DNA of 54,073 nucleotides, from assembly GCF_001579645.1 (NCBI RefSeq), contig NZ_KQ970821.1, positions 118,352 through 172,424 of the forward strand, read 5' to 3'. This DNA is from Streptococcus infantis. Its GTDB lineage: Bacteria > Bacillota > Bacilli > Lactobacillales > Streptococcaceae. The notes below the pieces were generated by a model that worked only from the letters and a program-made list of their open reading frames with translations, had not been told where the DNA came from and made no database searches. Below, piece after piece: positions 40,136 to 51,151 of the stretch; within the stretch, counting starts at the first letter, position 1, and every line of letters begins with the position of its first letter. Position numbers and translations under genes: made by a program.

Positions 40136-40794
40136 TAGAAAACCTCCTTCTTACTTTCTAAATAGTCTCTAACAGCATCCAAATCCTGAAAAACTTGTTC
40201 TGTTTTATTTAAGAAAGACTGTGCTGGTATTTTTAAATCTGGAATACAAATAACTGGAATCCCAGCTCTAGATGCCGCTTCAATCCCTGCTTCACTATCC
40301 TCTAGCACCAAGCAATTCTCTGGTAAAACGTTCAAATCACTGCAGGCTTTTAAAAAGATATCAGGGTAAGGTTTGCTTCGCTTTACATCTTTTGCAAAAA
40401 CTAGATGGTCAAATAGGGATAGTATACCATTACTATCCAATATCATTCTAGCTCGAGATTCAACACTTGATGTTGCTAAAGCGATTGGAATTCCTTCTCT
40501 TTGCAAATAAGTAATCAAATTTTTAGCACCTTTTTTTAAATTTACACCTTTGGCTAAGATTTGAGCTTCCAGTTCATAAACTTTATCCAAGGTTTGGTCA
40601 AAGTTCCAGGGTAAATCATAGGTATCCAAAAATCGTTGAACATTCTCCTCTTCCCTATGTCCACTGTAGTCTCTAGAATAAGTTTCTTCTGTGAAAGGAA
40701 TTCCAAAATCTCTAAGCAATTCTTGATAAACTTTTAGAGAAATGATTTCAGTATCGGCTAATAAGCCATCTAAATCAAATATTACAGCTTCCAT
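40135..40794 (-). CDS. HAD-superfamily phosphatase/phosphomutase inside the gal operon
   Basis: The 219-residue protein is beta-phosphoglucomutase-like: [11 protein letters not shown] (motif I, 6-16, with both nucleophile Asp and acid/base Asp), a helical cap (about 18-85), ATSSVESRA (motif II, about 107), [10 protein letters not shown] (motif III Lys) and [11 protein letters not shown] (motif IV). It may act on sugar phosphates, but whether as mutase or phosphatase cannot be read. It lies 11 bases after galK and overlaps galT, so it is made with the Leloir enzymes; a role on galactose-1-phosphate or glucose-1-phosphate is inference. Confidence 0.85.
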   Translation of the reverse strand: MEAVIFDLDGLLADTEIISLKVYQELLRDFGIPFTEETYSRDYSGHREEENVQRFLDTYDLPWNFDQTLDKVYELEAQILAKGVNLKKGAKNLITYLQREGIPIALATSSVESRARMILDSNGILSLFDHLVFAKDVKRSKPYPDIFLKACSDLNVLPENCLVLEDSEAGIEAASRAGIPVICIPDLKIPAQSFLNKTEQVFQDLDAVRDYLESKKEVF

Positions 40795-40805
40795 ATCCTT
40801 CTCTC

Positions 40806-41984
40806 CTAATCTAAGACGCGAGTTCCACCTGCAACTTCAGCGATATAGAAGCTTGGTGCATAGCCAACGATTTCTTCGTAGTGTTTGCCAACAGCTTCTT
40901 TAAAGTTCTCAACCGCATCTTTTTGAACCAAGGCAATGGCGCAACCACCAAAGCCTGCTCCTGTCATACGAGCACCGAGAACACCTTCTTGAGCCCAAGC
41001 AGTATGAACAAGGGTATCCAATTCCAAACCAGTCACTTCGTAGTCATGTTCCAAAGAAACGTGAGACGCATTCATCAAACGACCAAACTTGTCCAAATCT
41101 CCCGCTTGAAGAGCTGCTTGCGCTTTAAGGGTGCGTTGATTTTCTAGAACGGCATGGCGAGCACGTTTCAAACGATTTTCGTCTTTGATCAGGTAGCTGT
41201 ATTCATCAAAAGCCCATTCATCTAACTCGCCTAAAGTCTGGATATCCAAGGCCACTTGAAGTTCTTCCACTGCTTTTTCACATTCAGCACGGCGTTCATT
41301 GTATTTAGAATCTGCAAGTTCACGGCGTTTGTTGGTATTCATGATAACAACAACATTGTCTTTCAAATCAAGAGGAACCAAGTCGTATTCTAACGTATTA
41401 GTATCTAGGTAAATAGCACGTTGGTCTGCACCCATACCGATAGCAAATTGGTCCATAATCCCAGAGTTAACGCCGATAAAGTTATTCTCTGTCAGTTTTC
41501 CGATTTTAACTAAGTCTAGACGGTCCAATTTTAGGTCAAAGAGGTATTCTGCTACGACACCTGTCAAAAGCTCCAAAGATGCTGAAGAAGACAAGCCCGC
41601 ACCATTTGGGATATTCCCAAAAACATAGAAATCAAAACCTTTATCAATCACATGACCAGCTTCTTGCAAGAAATGAAGAACACCTTTTGGATAGTTGGTC
41701 CAGTTGTGCTCTTTCTCAAACTTAAGGTCAGCTAGAGGCACTTCGATGATGCCTTTATCCTCAAAGTTTGCTGAGTAGAAACGCAAGACTTGGTCATCAC
41801 GCTTACGTGCAGCTCCATAAGTTCCTAGTGAGATAGCTGCCGGAAAAACATGGCCACCATTATAGTCAGTATGTTCCCCAATCAAGTTGATGCGGCCTGG
41901 TGAGAAGAAAGTTTGATCCGCTTCTTGACCAAAAACAGCAAGAAAATCCTTGCGAAGTGCATCAGCAGTAAGATGTTGTGTCAT
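40806..41984 (-). CDS. galK: Galactokinase
   Basis: GalK phosphorylates galactose at C1. The 392-residue GHMP kinase has the galactokinase signature [17 protein letters not shown] (26-42), the ATP loop [13 protein letters not shown] (about 126-138) and the C-terminal [16 protein letters not shown]. It heads the galK-HAD-galT operon from a good promoter (42045-42073), divergent from galR. SD AAAGGAG precedes the ATG. Confidence 0.97.
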   Translation of the reverse strand: MTQHLTADALRKDFLAVFGQEADQTFFSPGRINLIGEHTDYNGGHVFPAAISLGTYGAARKRDDQVLRFYSANFEDKGIIEVPLADLKFEKEHNWTNYPKGVLHFLQEAGHVIDKGFDFYVFGNIPNGAGLSSSASLELLTGVVAEYLFDLKLDRLDLVKIGKLTENNFIGVNSGIMDQFAIGMGADQRAIYLDTNTLEYDLVPLDLKDNVVVIMNTNKRRELADSKYNERRAECEKAVEELQVALDIQTLGELDEWAFDEYSYLIKDENRLKRARHAVLENQRTLKAQAALQAGDLDKFGRLMNASHVSLEHDYEVTGLELDTLVHTAWAQEGVLGARMTGAGFGGCAIALVQKDAVENFKEAVGKHYEEIVGYAPSFYIAEVAGGTRVLD

Positions 41985-42009
41985 ATGAATTCTCCTTTGA
42001 CAATTTGTT

Positions 42010-42027
42010 AGGTAAAAAAGTTTACCT
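42010..42027. promoter_or_regulatory. Candidate GalR operator in the galK leader
   Basis: The palindrome AGGTAAA-AAAG-TTTACCT has perfect 7-bp arms. It lies between the galK transcription start and the galK ATG, where a bound LacI-family repressor would block the operon. A related TTTTACCGATATTTTACTAAA sequence lies at 42077-42097, between the two promoters. Confidence 0.5.
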
Positions 42028-42044
42028 TGTAATCGTTTTCTTCT

Positions 42045-42073
42045 ATTGTACCCAAGGGTTTTGCTTTGGTCAA
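42045..42073 (-). promoter_or_regulatory. Promoter of the galK operon
   Basis: TTGACC (42073-42068) and TACAAT (42050-42045) are separated by exactly 17 bases on the minus strand. Confidence 0.75.
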
Positions 42074-42107
42074 CAATTTTACCGATATTTTACTAAACTA
42101 TGAGTAA

Positions 42108-43148
<1,041 letters not shown>

Positions 43149-43179
43149 CATTAAGTGCAATAGTTGAACATAAAAAAAT

Positions 43180-43214
43180 CCTAATAGAGATTCTCAAATC
43201 TCTATTAGGTTTTT
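43180..43214. terminator. Bidirectional terminator between galR and the alcohol dehydrogenase
   Basis: A 12-bp perfect stem (43180-43191 with 43198-43209) has an A-run before and a T-run after it. Confidence 0.85.
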
Positions 43215-43218
43215 CTTT

Positions 43219-44256
43219 TTAATCCATCACAATCATAGACTTAATGATCTTGCGTTCATCCATAGCCTTATAAGCTTGGTCGATATCTTTCAGTTTGTAA
43301 CTTGAAGTAAAGACACGACCTGGATTGATATCACCATCAAGGACAGCTTTGAGCAAGAATTGTTTATCGTATGTTGTCGCAGAAGCTGCTCCACCTGCAA
43401 CAGATATATTTTGCATAAAGGTTGAACCAAGAGCACGATTCTTATAATGTGGAACTCCTACAAATCCCATACGACCGCCATTATGAAGGACACCCAGTGC
43501 TTGCTCAACAGCCGCCTCAGTACCAACACACTCAAGTGCTGCATCTGCTCCACCGCCAAGAATTTCACGCACCTTGGCAATGCCTTCTTCTCCTCGCTCA
43601 GCTACAACAGCTGTCGCTCCTGATTCCAAGGCCATTTGTTGTCGATCTTCGTGACGACTCATAAGGATAATTTGTGAAGCTCCACGCATCTTAGCTGCAA
43701 TGACAGCACATTGCCCAACAGCCCCATCGCCAATTACGACAACCTTATCACCTGGTTTCACATCTGCCACACGCGCTGCATGATAGCCTGTTGGCATGAC
43801 ATCAGCCAGAGTCAAGAGAGACTTGAGCATACCTTCTGTATAGTCAGACGGTTGTCCAGGGATTTTAACAAGAGCCCAATTGGCATAGTGGAAACGGAGA
43901 TATTCAGCCTGGAAATTCCCTCCTAGGTTATTTCCGATATGATTGTCACAGGAACCATCAAATCCAGCACGACAGGCATCACATTCCCCACAACCATGAG
44001 TAAATGGCACAATCACAAAATCACCGGGCTTGACCGTTGTAATGGCTTCTCCAGTTTCTTCAACGATACCAATCGCTTCGTGTCCACTATTTTTATGTCC
44101 CGCTTTAATATCTGGATTGCGATAACTCCAAAGGTCCGAACCACAAACGCAAGCACGAACTACACGGATAATGACATCATCCGATTCTTGAATGCTTGGA
44201 CGCTTAACTTCTTCAATGCCGACCTGACCTGCCTTGGTATAAATTGCTGATTTCAT
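43219..44256 (-). CDS. Zinc-dependent medium-chain alcohol dehydrogenase
   Basis: The 345-residue MDR enzyme has catalytic zinc ligands CVCGSDLW (about 36-43) and GHEAIG (Cys, His, Glu), the structural-zinc four-cysteine lobe CGECDACRAGFDGSC, and the nucleotide-binding GDGAVGQCAV (about 175). In S. pneumoniae the equivalent gene lies between galR and czcD with a MerR-type regulator gene (nmlR/adhR) beside it; here that regulator is missing. The role may be in aldehyde or S-nitrosothiol detoxification, by analogy. Confidence 0.88.
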   Translation of the reverse strand: MKSAIYTKAGQVGIEEVKRPSIQESDDVIIRVVRACVCGSDLWSYRNPDIKAGHKNSGHEAIGIVEETGEAITTVKPGDFVIVPFTHGCGECDACRAGFDGSCDNHIGNNLGGNFQAEYLRFHYANWALVKIPGQPSDYTEGMLKSLLTLADVMPTGYHAARVADVKPGDKVVVIGDGAVGQCAVIAAKMRGASQIILMSRHEDRQQMALESGATAVVAERGEEGIAKVREILGGGADAALECVGTEAAVEQALGVLHNGGRMGFVGVPHYKNRALGSTFMQNISVAGGAASATTYDKQFLLKAVLDGDINPGRVFTSSYKLKDIDQAYKAMDERKIIKSMIVMD

Positions 44257-44335
44257 TTAAAAATTTCCTCTCTCTATGTAACTACCTTTAGTATACACTT
44301 TTTATTTAGCTTTCGCTCACTTATACTACATCTCA

Positions 44336-45232
44336 TTAATGATGATGTTCATGACTTTTATCTACTTCCAACTCCTCAATTTTACGCTTATGAACCTGGT
44401 GGCTTGCTAAGTCTGCATCTACCTCAATGGTAATATTTTGAAAACCACAATCTTTGAGTAGGGTTCGAATGGATTCTTTACAAACCTCCATCTGTCCGAT
44501 CTCTTTTAGACAAACATGGATAATGGCATTTTTCTCCAAACCATCCATGGTCCATAGGTTAAGCTGATTGATACTAGCCACATACTCCAACCGTTCCAAA
44601 TCACTCTTTACTTGCTTGATATCCACTCCTTCTGGCACGGCATCGAGGAAAATCTTGAGTGTAGACCAAAAACGTGGAATAGCCTTTAACAGAATGAAGA
44701 AGGAAATGACAAGAGATAAGAGCGGATCCAGAATATACCAGTCGGTAAATCGCAGAACAATAGCCATTAGGATAACAGCCAGCCAACCCAGAGTATCTTC
44801 CAGAAAATGCAGGCTAAGAATGGATTCGTTTTTTGTTTTTCCCTTGCGAACTACTAGACTCGCCAGCACATTAATGCTAACAGCAATGATTCCTAGCCAG
44901 AGGATACCCTCATCATTGACCGCTTGTGGATGAAAGAGTTTCGTTATATTCTCCAAAATGACTAAAGCAGATCCTGTCATGAGAATAACAGCCGTTACCA
45001 AGGCACCTAAGAGACTAAAACGTTTGTACCCCAAGGTGTAATGACTATCTTCTTCACGATTGGAGATTGTTTCTAGAAATGCTGATAGCCCAATTGCGAT
45101 TGCATCTCCCAAGTCATGGACAGAGTCAGCAAGAACAGCACTAGAACCAAATACTCCACCAGCGATAAACTCGACAATGGCATAACTCAAATTTAAGAAA
45201 AAAGCTAGCCAAACCGCACCTTTCGTTGTCAT
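44336..45232 (-). CDS. czcD: Cation diffusion facilitator, zinc efflux CzcD
   Basis: CzcD exports Zn2+ (and related metals) in exchange for protons. The 298-residue protein has six helices, the metal-site motifs ADSVHDLGDA (helix 2, His/Asp) and HFLEDTLGW (helix 5), a cytoplasmic C-terminal domain and a His-rich tail HEHHH. The frame is open to 45319, but ATG 45232 has SD AGGAGG and gives the usual start TTKGAVWLAFF. It is divergent from a TetR-type regulator, as czcD-sczA is in S. pneumoniae. Confidence 0.93.
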   Translation of the reverse strand: MTTKGAVWLAFFLNLSYAIVEFIAGGVFGSSAVLADSVHDLGDAIAIGLSAFLETISNREEDSHYTLGYKRFSLLGALVTAVILMTGSALVILENITKLFHPQAVNDEGILWLGIIAVSINVLASLVVRKGKTKNESILSLHFLEDTLGWLAVILMAIVLRFTDWYILDPLLSLVISFFILLKAIPRFWSTLKIFLDAVPEGVDIKQVKSDLERLEYVASINQLNLWTMDGLEKNAIIHVCLKEIGQMEVCKESIRTLLKDCGFQNITIEVDADLASHQVHKRKIEELEVDKSHEHHH

Positions 45233-45340
45233 TTTTCCGTCCTCCTTTGGTATAATAGTAGTATAAATATTCCCTTTACTAGTATTATCTCTTACTCCGA
45301 AAAGAAAGGATAGGGGCAAACTGTTCTCTTTGTAAGTTAC

Positions 45341-45355
45341 TGAACGATTTGTTCA
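45341..45355. promoter_or_regulatory. Candidate SczA operator
   Basis: TGAAC-GATTT-GTTCA is a perfect palindrome of 5-bp arms lying 10 bases before the sczA start codon. A further half-site pair (CTGTTC at 45321-45326 and GTTCA at 45360-45364) brackets it. The position suggests autoregulation. Confidence 0.5.
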
Positions 45356-45365
45356 AAGTGTTCAT

Positions 45366-45899
45366 ATGACTAGTCAAGACCGTCGCATTACCAAGACACG
45401 AAAAGCTATCTATACTGCTTTTTTACAATTATTGAATCAAGAAGATTACGAATCCATCACAGTTCAGGAGATTATTGACCTAGCAGATGTCGGTCGCTCC
45501 ACCTTTTACAGTCACTATGAAAGTAAGGAACTGCTTCTAGACGAGCTCTGCCGTTATCTCTTTCATCATCTTTTTGAACATGAGGAAAATATAACTACAA
45601 ATGCTTACTTGACACATATCTTTTCACATTTTAAGAAAAATCAGGACCACGTCACCAGTCTTCTTTTCTTTAAAAACGACTACTTCCTCCGGCAATTGCA
45701 GAAAGAATTGGAACACCATGTTTATCCCATGGTTGCCAAGGTCTTGCAAGTTTCCTATCCTAATATTCCTGCCTCTTATCTCAAACACTATGTTGTAACT
45801 AACTTTATCGAAACATTGACCTGGTGGCTGAAAAAGGAGAAATCTTACACGGAGGATCAAGTAGTGAGATTTTACTTAGACGTCATGGGGATGAAGTAG
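45366..45899 (+). CDS. sczA: TetR-family regulator SczA
   Basis: The 177-residue protein has the N-terminal TetR DNA-binding domain (KTRKAIYTAFLQLL and ITVQEIIDLADVGRSTFYSHYESKE, split: IIDLADVGRSTFYSHY, about 35-50) and a helical C-terminal domain. In S. pneumoniae SczA activates czcD in response to zinc; the divergent layout here is the same. There is no clear SD before the ATG, unusual for this window. Confidence 0.88.
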   Translation: MTSQDRRITKTRKAIYTAFLQLLNQEDYESITVQEIIDLADVGRSTFYSHYESKELLLDELCRYLFHHLFEHEENITTNAYLTHIFSHFKKNQDHVTSLLFFKNDYFLRQLQKELEHHVYPMVAKVLQVSYPNIPASYLKHYVVTNFIETLTWWLKKEKSYTEDQVVRFYLDVMGMK

Positions 45900-46051
45900 C
45901 AAACACAACTATAGATTTCATATCCACTCAAAAGAAAAATACCTGTCAACATTCTATCATTCAAATATTCCATTCACCATGAATATTTTGCCTCTACTTT
46001 CTATTTAGTAATCTGATCAAACTATGATTTTTTAAGCAAGTACATTAACTA

Positions 46052-46086
46052 AAAAAATTCTAAGACAAGAAGCCTTAGAATTTTTT
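46052..46086. terminator. Bidirectional terminator before the endonuclease III-like gene end
   Basis: The stem AAAAATTCTAAG/CTTAGAATTTTT has a 9-base loop and A/T-runs at both sides. It ends the long minus-strand MarR-to-endonuclease unit. Confidence 0.8.
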
Positions 46087-46708
46087 ATCGTAACCAACTT
46101 TCGTCTAACTGGCCTTTACTTTTGCTAAAAACTTTCCCATGTTCATCAATAACGGCATGAATCTCTTGGCATTGTTTGAGAGTTAGTCCTTCCAATACGT
46201 TGCAATAAACAGCATGCATTTCATTATAGGTATCAAAATTTCCAAATCCTAAGCGTCGAAAAAGTCTTCTCGCATATTCATCCGAAATAAAAACGGGACG
46301 ATCAAAAAGATAAAGTAAAAGTGCATCTGCAGTCTCTGGTCCAATCCCTTTTAACTCCAACAGTTGCTTCCGTAAATCTTCTGTTCCAATCTTGGACAGA
46401 ACCTCAAAACCACCAACTTCTCTTAACCAGATCAGAAGTCCCCTAATCGTTTGAGACTTTTGCTTATAAAATCCGGCAGGCCGAATACGTTCCTGTAACT
46501 CTTCTAGCGGTAAAGCCAGTATACCTTCTACTGTCATGACATCCATCAAACCAGCTAAAGCCAACTTAGCATTCTTCTCTGTTGTTCGCTGGATCAGAAT
46601 AGTCGAGACCAAATCTTCGAGTTTGTTATCCGATTGCCACCAATTTTGTTCTCCATAATGCTCACAGAGTCGCAAAAGAGTCTCTTGTATTTCTTCTTGC
46701 TGCATCAT
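46085..46708 (-). CDS. Endonuclease III-like HhH-GPD DNA glycosylase without iron-sulfur cluster
   Basis: The 207-residue protein has the helix-hairpin-helix [17 protein letters not shown] (about 117-133) and the catalytic Asp in [16 protein letters not shown] (about 143), the equivalent of VDTHVxRV in Nth. The four C-terminal cysteines of the iron-sulfur loop are absent, so it belongs to the shorter endonuclease III-related glycosylases. The substrate lesion is unknown. Its ATG overlaps the stop of the transporter gene by four bases, making it the last gene of the MarR operon. Confidence 0.85.
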   Translation of the reverse strand: MMQQEEIQETLLRLCEHYGEQNWWQSDNKLEDLVSTILIQRTTEKNAKLALAGLMDVMTVEGILALPLEELQERIRPAGFYKQKSQTIRGLLIWLREVGGFEVLSKIGTEDLRKQLLELKGIGPETADALLLYLFDRPVFISDEYARRLFRRLGFGNFDTYNEMHAVYCNVLEGLTLKQCQEIHAVIDEHGKVFSKSKGQLDESWLR

Positions 46709-48225
46709 TTCTTCAATAATCCCTGTTTGACCAAAAAGTCACGCGCTACTTGGGCAGCCGGTTTTCCTTCTACTCCCACTTGGTAGTTCATTTGAGTCAT
46801 TTGGGTTTCTGTGATTTTACCGGCCAACTTGTTCAGAATGCCTTCTAATTCCGGATGTTTTTCGAGTAATTCAGCTTTCATGAGTGGAGCCCCTTGATAA
46901 GGTGGGAATAGGTGCTGATCATCTTCTAAAATTTGAAGTTGGTAACGCTCGATTTCTGGGTCTGTCGAGTAGACTTCCATAATCTGAATATCACCAGCCT
47001 TGATCGCATCATAGCGAAGGGCCGGTTCCATGGTAGCCACATTAAGATTTAGTCCATAAACTGATTTCAGTCCCTTGTTTCCGTCCTCGCGGTCGTTAAA
47101 CTCCAGAGTGAAACCAGCTTTGAGCTTGTCTTGAACCGTCTTGAGATCCGAAATCGACTTCAGATTATACTCTTTTGCAATACTTTTCGGAACAGCAATC
47201 GCAAAGGTGTTTTGATAAGCCATTGGTTTGAGCAAGACTAGATTATCTTGTTTCTTTATGCCATCACGCGCAGCTTCAAAAACTTCTTCAGAGTCATTGC
47301 TGACTTTAGGAGCTGGCTGCAAGAGAGAGCCTGTAATGGTCCCTGTAAATTCTGGATAGATATCGATATCACCCTTTTTAAGCGCTTGATAAAGGAAATC
47401 TGTCTTTCCAAAATTAGGCTTAACCGTCACTGTCATGTCACTATTTTCCTCAATAAGAAGTTTGTACATATTCATGAGAATTTCAGGCTCAGGCCCCAAT
47501 TTCCCAGCTATGACTAGATTTTCTTTTTCTTTCTGAGGAATCATGCTTGGAGCATAACTCGCTCCCAAACCAAGGAGCATCACCGCAAAGGCTGCAACAA
47601 TAGTACGCAACTTTGCCTTTTCCAACCATTTGAGAATAACATTAAATAGAATGGCTAAAATGGCTGATGAAATAGCCCCAATTAAAATGAGACTAGCATT
47701 CCGACGATCAATCCCCAAAAGGATAAAGGAACCCAATCCTCCAGCTCCAACAAGAGCGGCTAAAGTCGCTGTCCCAATGATCATAACGGTTGCTGTACGA
47801 ACCCCCGATACAATGACAGGCATGGCCAGTGGAATTTCAAACTTCTTGAGTCGCTCCCACTTGGTCATTCCAAAAGCAACTCCTGCCTCCTCAAGGCTAG
47901 GATCAATGCCGTTCAAGGCTGTGATTGTATTTTCCAAAATCGGGAAAATAGCATAAATGACTAGAGCTGTAAGGGCCGGTAAGGTTCCAATCCCCATGAA
48001 AGGAATAAAGAGACCCAACAAAGCCATTGAGGGAATGGTCTGGAAGATACCCGCAACTTGTAGCACCCAGTTCGCCGCTTTTTTGTGGCTATTTAGATAA
48101 ACCGCTAGCGGAATCGTTAGAAAAATAGCAACCAATAAGGTCAAAAGAGACAATTGTAAGTGTTGTCCAAGGGCTGTAAGCCAGTCTCCAAAACGTTCTT
48201 GAAAAGTTGAAATGAAATTAGACAT
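46705..48225 (-). CDS. proWX: Choline/glycine-betaine ABC transporter, fused permease and substrate-binding protein
   Basis: The 506-residue fusion has an N-terminal permease with six helices (about 20-215), including [20 protein letters not shown] (EAA-loop region: [11 protein letters not shown]), and a C-terminal OpuAC-like binding domain (from about 225: [19 protein letters not shown] and [10 protein letters not shown]), which stays tethered outside the membrane. It imports a quaternary amine, probably choline. The frame is open to 48240, but ATG 48225 has SD GGAGG and overlaps the ATPase gene by eight bases. Confidence 0.93.
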   Translation of the reverse strand: MSNFISTFQERFGDWLTALGQHLQLSLLTLLVAIFLTIPLAVYLNSHKKAANWVLQVAGIFQTIPSMALLGLFIPFMGIGTLPALTALVIYAIFPILENTITALNGIDPSLEEAGVAFGMTKWERLKKFEIPLAMPVIVSGVRTATVMIIGTATLAALVGAGGLGSFILLGIDRRNASLILIGAISSAILAILFNVILKWLEKAKLRTIVAAFAVMLLGLGASYAPSMIPQKEKENLVIAGKLGPEPEILMNMYKLLIEENSDMTVTVKPNFGKTDFLYQALKKGDIDIYPEFTGTITGSLLQPAPKVSNDSEEVFEAARDGIKKQDNLVLLKPMAYQNTFAIAVPKSIAKEYNLKSISDLKTVQDKLKAGFTLEFNDREDGNKGLKSVYGLNLNVATMEPALRYDAIKAGDIQIMEVYSTDPEIERYQLQILEDDQHLFPPYQGAPLMKAELLEKHPELEGILNKLAGKITETQMTQMNYQVGVEGKPAAQVARDFLVKQGLLKK

Positions 48226-48946
48226 GAAGGCTACCTCCAAACAAGTTTGCTACAAAGTCTGTCGCAGGCGCTTGTAAAATTGTTTCAGGGTCTGCCACCT
48301 GGCGAATTTCTCCATCCTGCAAAACTGCAATTCGATCCCCTAATTTTAAGGCCTCGTCCGTATCATGGGTTACGAAGATGGTCGTCATGCCGAATTCTTT
48401 ATGTAAATCTTTTGTAAGAGCCTGCAACTGCTTGCGAGAGATGGCATCCAAGGCTGAAAAAGGTTCGTCCATCAATAGAATTTTTGGTTCTCCAATGATA
48501 GCGCGCACAATCCCAATCCGCTGTTGCTCCCCACCAGATAACTCGCTAGGCATGCGCTCTGCATACTCTGCAGCAGGCAGACCCACCTTGTTCAAGAGTT
48601 CTTCTGTTTTAGAGGCGATTTGTTCCTTGCTCCAGCCCTTCATTTCAGGAATCAATGCTATATTTTCAGCAACCGTGAGATTTGGAAAGAGAGCAATTTT
48701 CTGAAGAACATAGCCGGTACTGAGACGTAACTCCCGTTCATCATAGTCCTTGATCCGTTTTCCATCCATATAGATATTGCCATCAGTCGGCTCCAAGAGA
48801 CGATTGATCATCTTGATCATGGTGGTCTTTCCAGATCCTGAAGGACCCACTAGCACCATGAATTCTCCATTTTCAATGCGGAGATTGACATCTTTTAAAA
48901 TGTCTGTATCCGTATAGCGCAAGGCTACATGTTTGTATTCAATCAT
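48218..48946 (-). CDS. proV: Choline/glycine-betaine ABC transporter ATP-binding protein
   Basis: The 242-residue ATPase has Walker [10 protein letters not shown] (34-42), signature LSGGEQQR (about 135) and Walker [12 protein letters not shown] (about 155), with the H-loop in VTHDTDEAL. Unlike OpuAA/ProV of enteric type it has no C-terminal CBS domains, so osmotic gating by CBS is not expected. It starts directly at the stop of the quinone-oxidoreductase gene. Confidence 0.93.
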   Translation of the reverse strand: MIEYKHVALRYTDTDILKDVNLRIENGEFMVLVGPSGSGKTTMIKMINRLLEPTDGNIYMDGKRIKDYDERELRLSTGYVLQKIALFPNLTVAENIALIPEMKGWSKEQIASKTEELLNKVGLPAAEYAERMPSELSGGEQQRIGIVRAIIGEPKILLMDEPFSALDAISRKQLQALTKDLHKEFGMTTIFVTHDTDEALKLGDRIAVLQDGEIRQVADPETILQAPATDFVANLFGGSLHV

Positions 48947-49906
48947 TTAGTCTTCCTCAATTTTCACAATAACTTTGCCAAAAGAATAGCTGCCTTCCAG
49001 ATAAGCATGCGCATCCTGAATTTGGTCAATCTTATAAACTTTTTCAGGCCCTACATCCACATGATAACGCTCGACAAAGTCTACCAAAGCCTGAAGCTTG
49101 TCTTGAGACACATTGGCAGAGGCAAAGGTCGTCAAGTAGAGATTGCGAGAGAGCATCTCGATTGGATCAAAGTCTGGAACAGTCCACTGACCACCCAGTA
49201 GGCCACAAGAACAGATAATCCCACCTTCTGCTGTCCGCGCAAAAGAATCGAGAATGGCGCTTGGACCAACAAGATCCAAAACCTTATCGAACTGCTCTTG
49301 CGTTTGCAAGACACCATCCTTGTCCAAAATCACCTGATCAAATCCGACTGCCTTCAATTGCTGTTCCTTAGCTAAATTTCGGCTGCTTCCTGTCAGGTGA
49401 ATCTTAGGAAATTTTCCTTTAAGCAGTTTAGCAAAGGCAATTCCTACACCACTGGTTGCTCCGCGAACTAACACGCTATCTTTCTCCTCAATCTTAAGAT
49501 TGAGAAAAGAGCCAAATGCCGTGTAATAGGTTTCCGGAAGGGCGATCAAACTTTCCAAATCAAGTTCTGTCTTGATTGGATAAATTTGTTCATTTGGAAG
49601 AAGTGTATACTCTGCATAACCTCCATCAAAGGCTCGCCCCATCTCTCCCATAATGGAAATGATTTGTTGGCCAATCTTCAAATCCGGTCGTGTCGTTTCT
49701 TCCACAAGACCGACACACTCAATCCCTAATACACGAGGAAAATTCACAGATGGTGATTGTCCCTTACGGGTGAAAATTTCACTATGATTGATGCCAAATC
49801 CTTGGATTTTCACCAGGGTCCAACCTGCCTTCAGGACTGGTTTTGGTCGTTCGACAACTTTTAATACCTCCGGTCCACCTGGAGTGCTTACAACAACTGC
49901 TCTCAT
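48947..49906 (-). CDS. Zinc-free MDR oxidoreductase (quinone oxidoreductase-like)
   Basis: The 319-residue protein has the MDR fold, with GINHSEIFTRKGQSP (about 34-48) in place of zinc ligands and the nucleotide-binding VLVRGATSGVGIAFAKLL (split: VLVRGATSGVG, about 146-156). No cysteine-rich lobe is present. It probably reduces a quinone or enone with NADPH. Its place under a MarR regulator, together with an NTF2-fold protein, suggests response to electrophiles or oxidants. Confidence 0.87.
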   Translation of the reverse strand: MRAVVVSTPGGPEVLKVVERPKPVLKAGWTLVKIQGFGINHSEIFTRKGQSPSVNFPRVLGIECVGLVEETTRPDLKIGQQIISIMGEMGRAFDGGYAEYTLLPNEQIYPIKTELDLESLIALPETYYTAFGSFLNLKIEEKDSVLVRGATSGVGIAFAKLLKGKFPKIHLTGSSRNLAKEQQLKAVGFDQVILDKDGVLQTQEQFDKVLDLVGPSAILDSFARTAEGGIICSCGLLGGQWTVPDFDPIEMLSRNLYLTTFASANVSQDKLQALVDFVERYHVDVGPEKVYKIDQIQDAHAYLEGSYSFGKVIVKIEED

Positions 49907-49919
49907 AATGTATTCCTTT

Positions 49920-50684
49920 TTAAAATTTCCCTCTATTGTTCAAGTCTTCTACCTTAGGCATAACTTCCTTATTATCCCAATGTTCAACAATTTTCCCATT
50001 TTCTAAACGGAAGATATCGTATTGAGCATAGGCAACGCCATCAATCAATACCTGACCATAACTCACTGCAAAATTTCCTTGAGTCAAGAGTTGGAAAACA
50101 AAGTCATAGGCCATATGGTGCTCGCGTACGTAATCCTTATAAGCTTGACTCCCTTGCCCAATCTCATGATTATGCTGAATCACATCCTCTGCCACAAAGT
50201 CTTCCCATTGATCGAGTTCCTTGTTTTGGAAAATTTCTGTCAAGAAACGACGGACCAGCTTTTTATTTTCCGCTGACTTGTCCAAGTCCTTGATTTCAAA
50301 ATCTCCAAAGATCTGATCGAGTTGCTCATTTTCAGGTGTGCGATAGTAGTCAATAACGTCCCAATGTTCAACGATGCGTCCATTCTCATCTGCACGGAAA
50401 GTATCTGTCGTCACCCATTGGGTTTTCCCTCCATTAAGGTACTGGTGGACATGGACAAAGACAAGATTTCCATCTTCAATGGTACGAACAATCTTAATGT
50501 CACGTTCTGGATGACGTTCGAGAAAATCGACAAAGAAAGCAGCGAATCCTTCTTTCCCATCCGGCACTCCTGTCGAGTGTTGGATATAGGTATCCCCTAC
50601 AGAGCTTGCTTGCGCTTCTGCTACACGGCCATCTTGAATAGCACGAATATATAGATTTTGTGCATTTTGTGCTTGAATGGACAT
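49920..50684 (-). CDS. Double NTF2-fold (SnoaL-like) protein
   Basis: The 254-residue protein consists of two similar SnoaL/NTF2 domains. The first (about 1-125) has TYIQHSTGVPDGKEGFAAFF and ends IVEHWDVIDY; the second (about 133-250) has DVIQHNHEIGQGSQAYKDYV and ends IVEHWDNKEV. Such proteins bind small hydrophobic molecules or act as isomerases; the substrate is unknown. It starts three bases after the MarR gene stops. Confidence 0.82.
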   Translation of the reverse strand: MSIQAQNAQNLYIRAIQDGRVAEAQASSVGDTYIQHSTGVPDGKEGFAAFFVDFLERHPERDIKIVRTIEDGNLVFVHVHQYLNGGKTQWVTTDTFRADENGRIVEHWDVIDYYRTPENEQLDQIFGDFEIKDLDKSAENKKLVRRFLTEIFQNKELDQWEDFVAEDVIQHNHEIGQGSQAYKDYVREHHMAYDFVFQLLTQGNFAVSYGQVLIDGVAYAQYDIFRLENGKIVEHWDNKEVMPKVEDLNNRGKF

Positions 50685-50687
50685 GAT

Positions 50688-51137
50688 TTATTCCTCGTTT
50701 TCTTTTTTCTTTAAATTAGTGATAATACGCTCTTGATAAGCTTCAAATTCCTGGATTTCTTGATCCGAAAATCCTTGGTAGAAAATTTCACCTAACTCTT
50801 TACTGACACGGTCTCCAATTTCTTTTTGCGCCCAACCGAGATCTGTCAAAGAGATATATTTTTTTCTTTTATCCTGTGTACAAGGCTTAATCGTAACCAA
50901 ACCCTGTTCTTCTAATTTCTTAACCATACTGGTCAGCGTATTGTTTGCCAGACCTGTCGCAAGAGCAATATCAGTTGCGGTAGCACAACCCAACTCTTGC
51001 TTCCACAAGATTGTTAAAATTTTTCCCTGCTCACTTCTGTAATGGGCATCTGGTTCCTTGCCCAAGAGTTTTTGAAAGATACGCCCATTCAACAATCGAA
51101 TCTGTAGAGCTTGGTAGCCCCCTAACATCTTGTCCAT
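50688..51137 (-). CDS. MarR-family transcriptional repressor
   Basis: The 149-residue protein has the winged helix ATATDIALATGLANNTLTSM (recognition helix, split at the turn, about 52-71) and the wing CTQDKRKKYISLTDLG (about 85-100). It is the first gene of a six-gene run (marR, NTF2, MDR, proV, proWX, endonuclease III-like). Two copies of a TTCNATATNGAA-like operator flank its promoter, so it very probably represses its own operon. The inducing ligand is unknown. Confidence 0.9.
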   Translation of the reverse strand: MDKMLGGYQALQIRLLNGRIFQKLLGKEPDAHYRSEQGKILTILWKQELGCATATDIALATGLANNTLTSMVKKLEEQGLVTIKPCTQDKRKKYISLTDLGWAQKEIGDRVSKELGEIFYQGFSDQEIQEFEAYQERIITNLKKKENEE

Positions 51138-51151
51138 TTTGTCTCCTTTAC

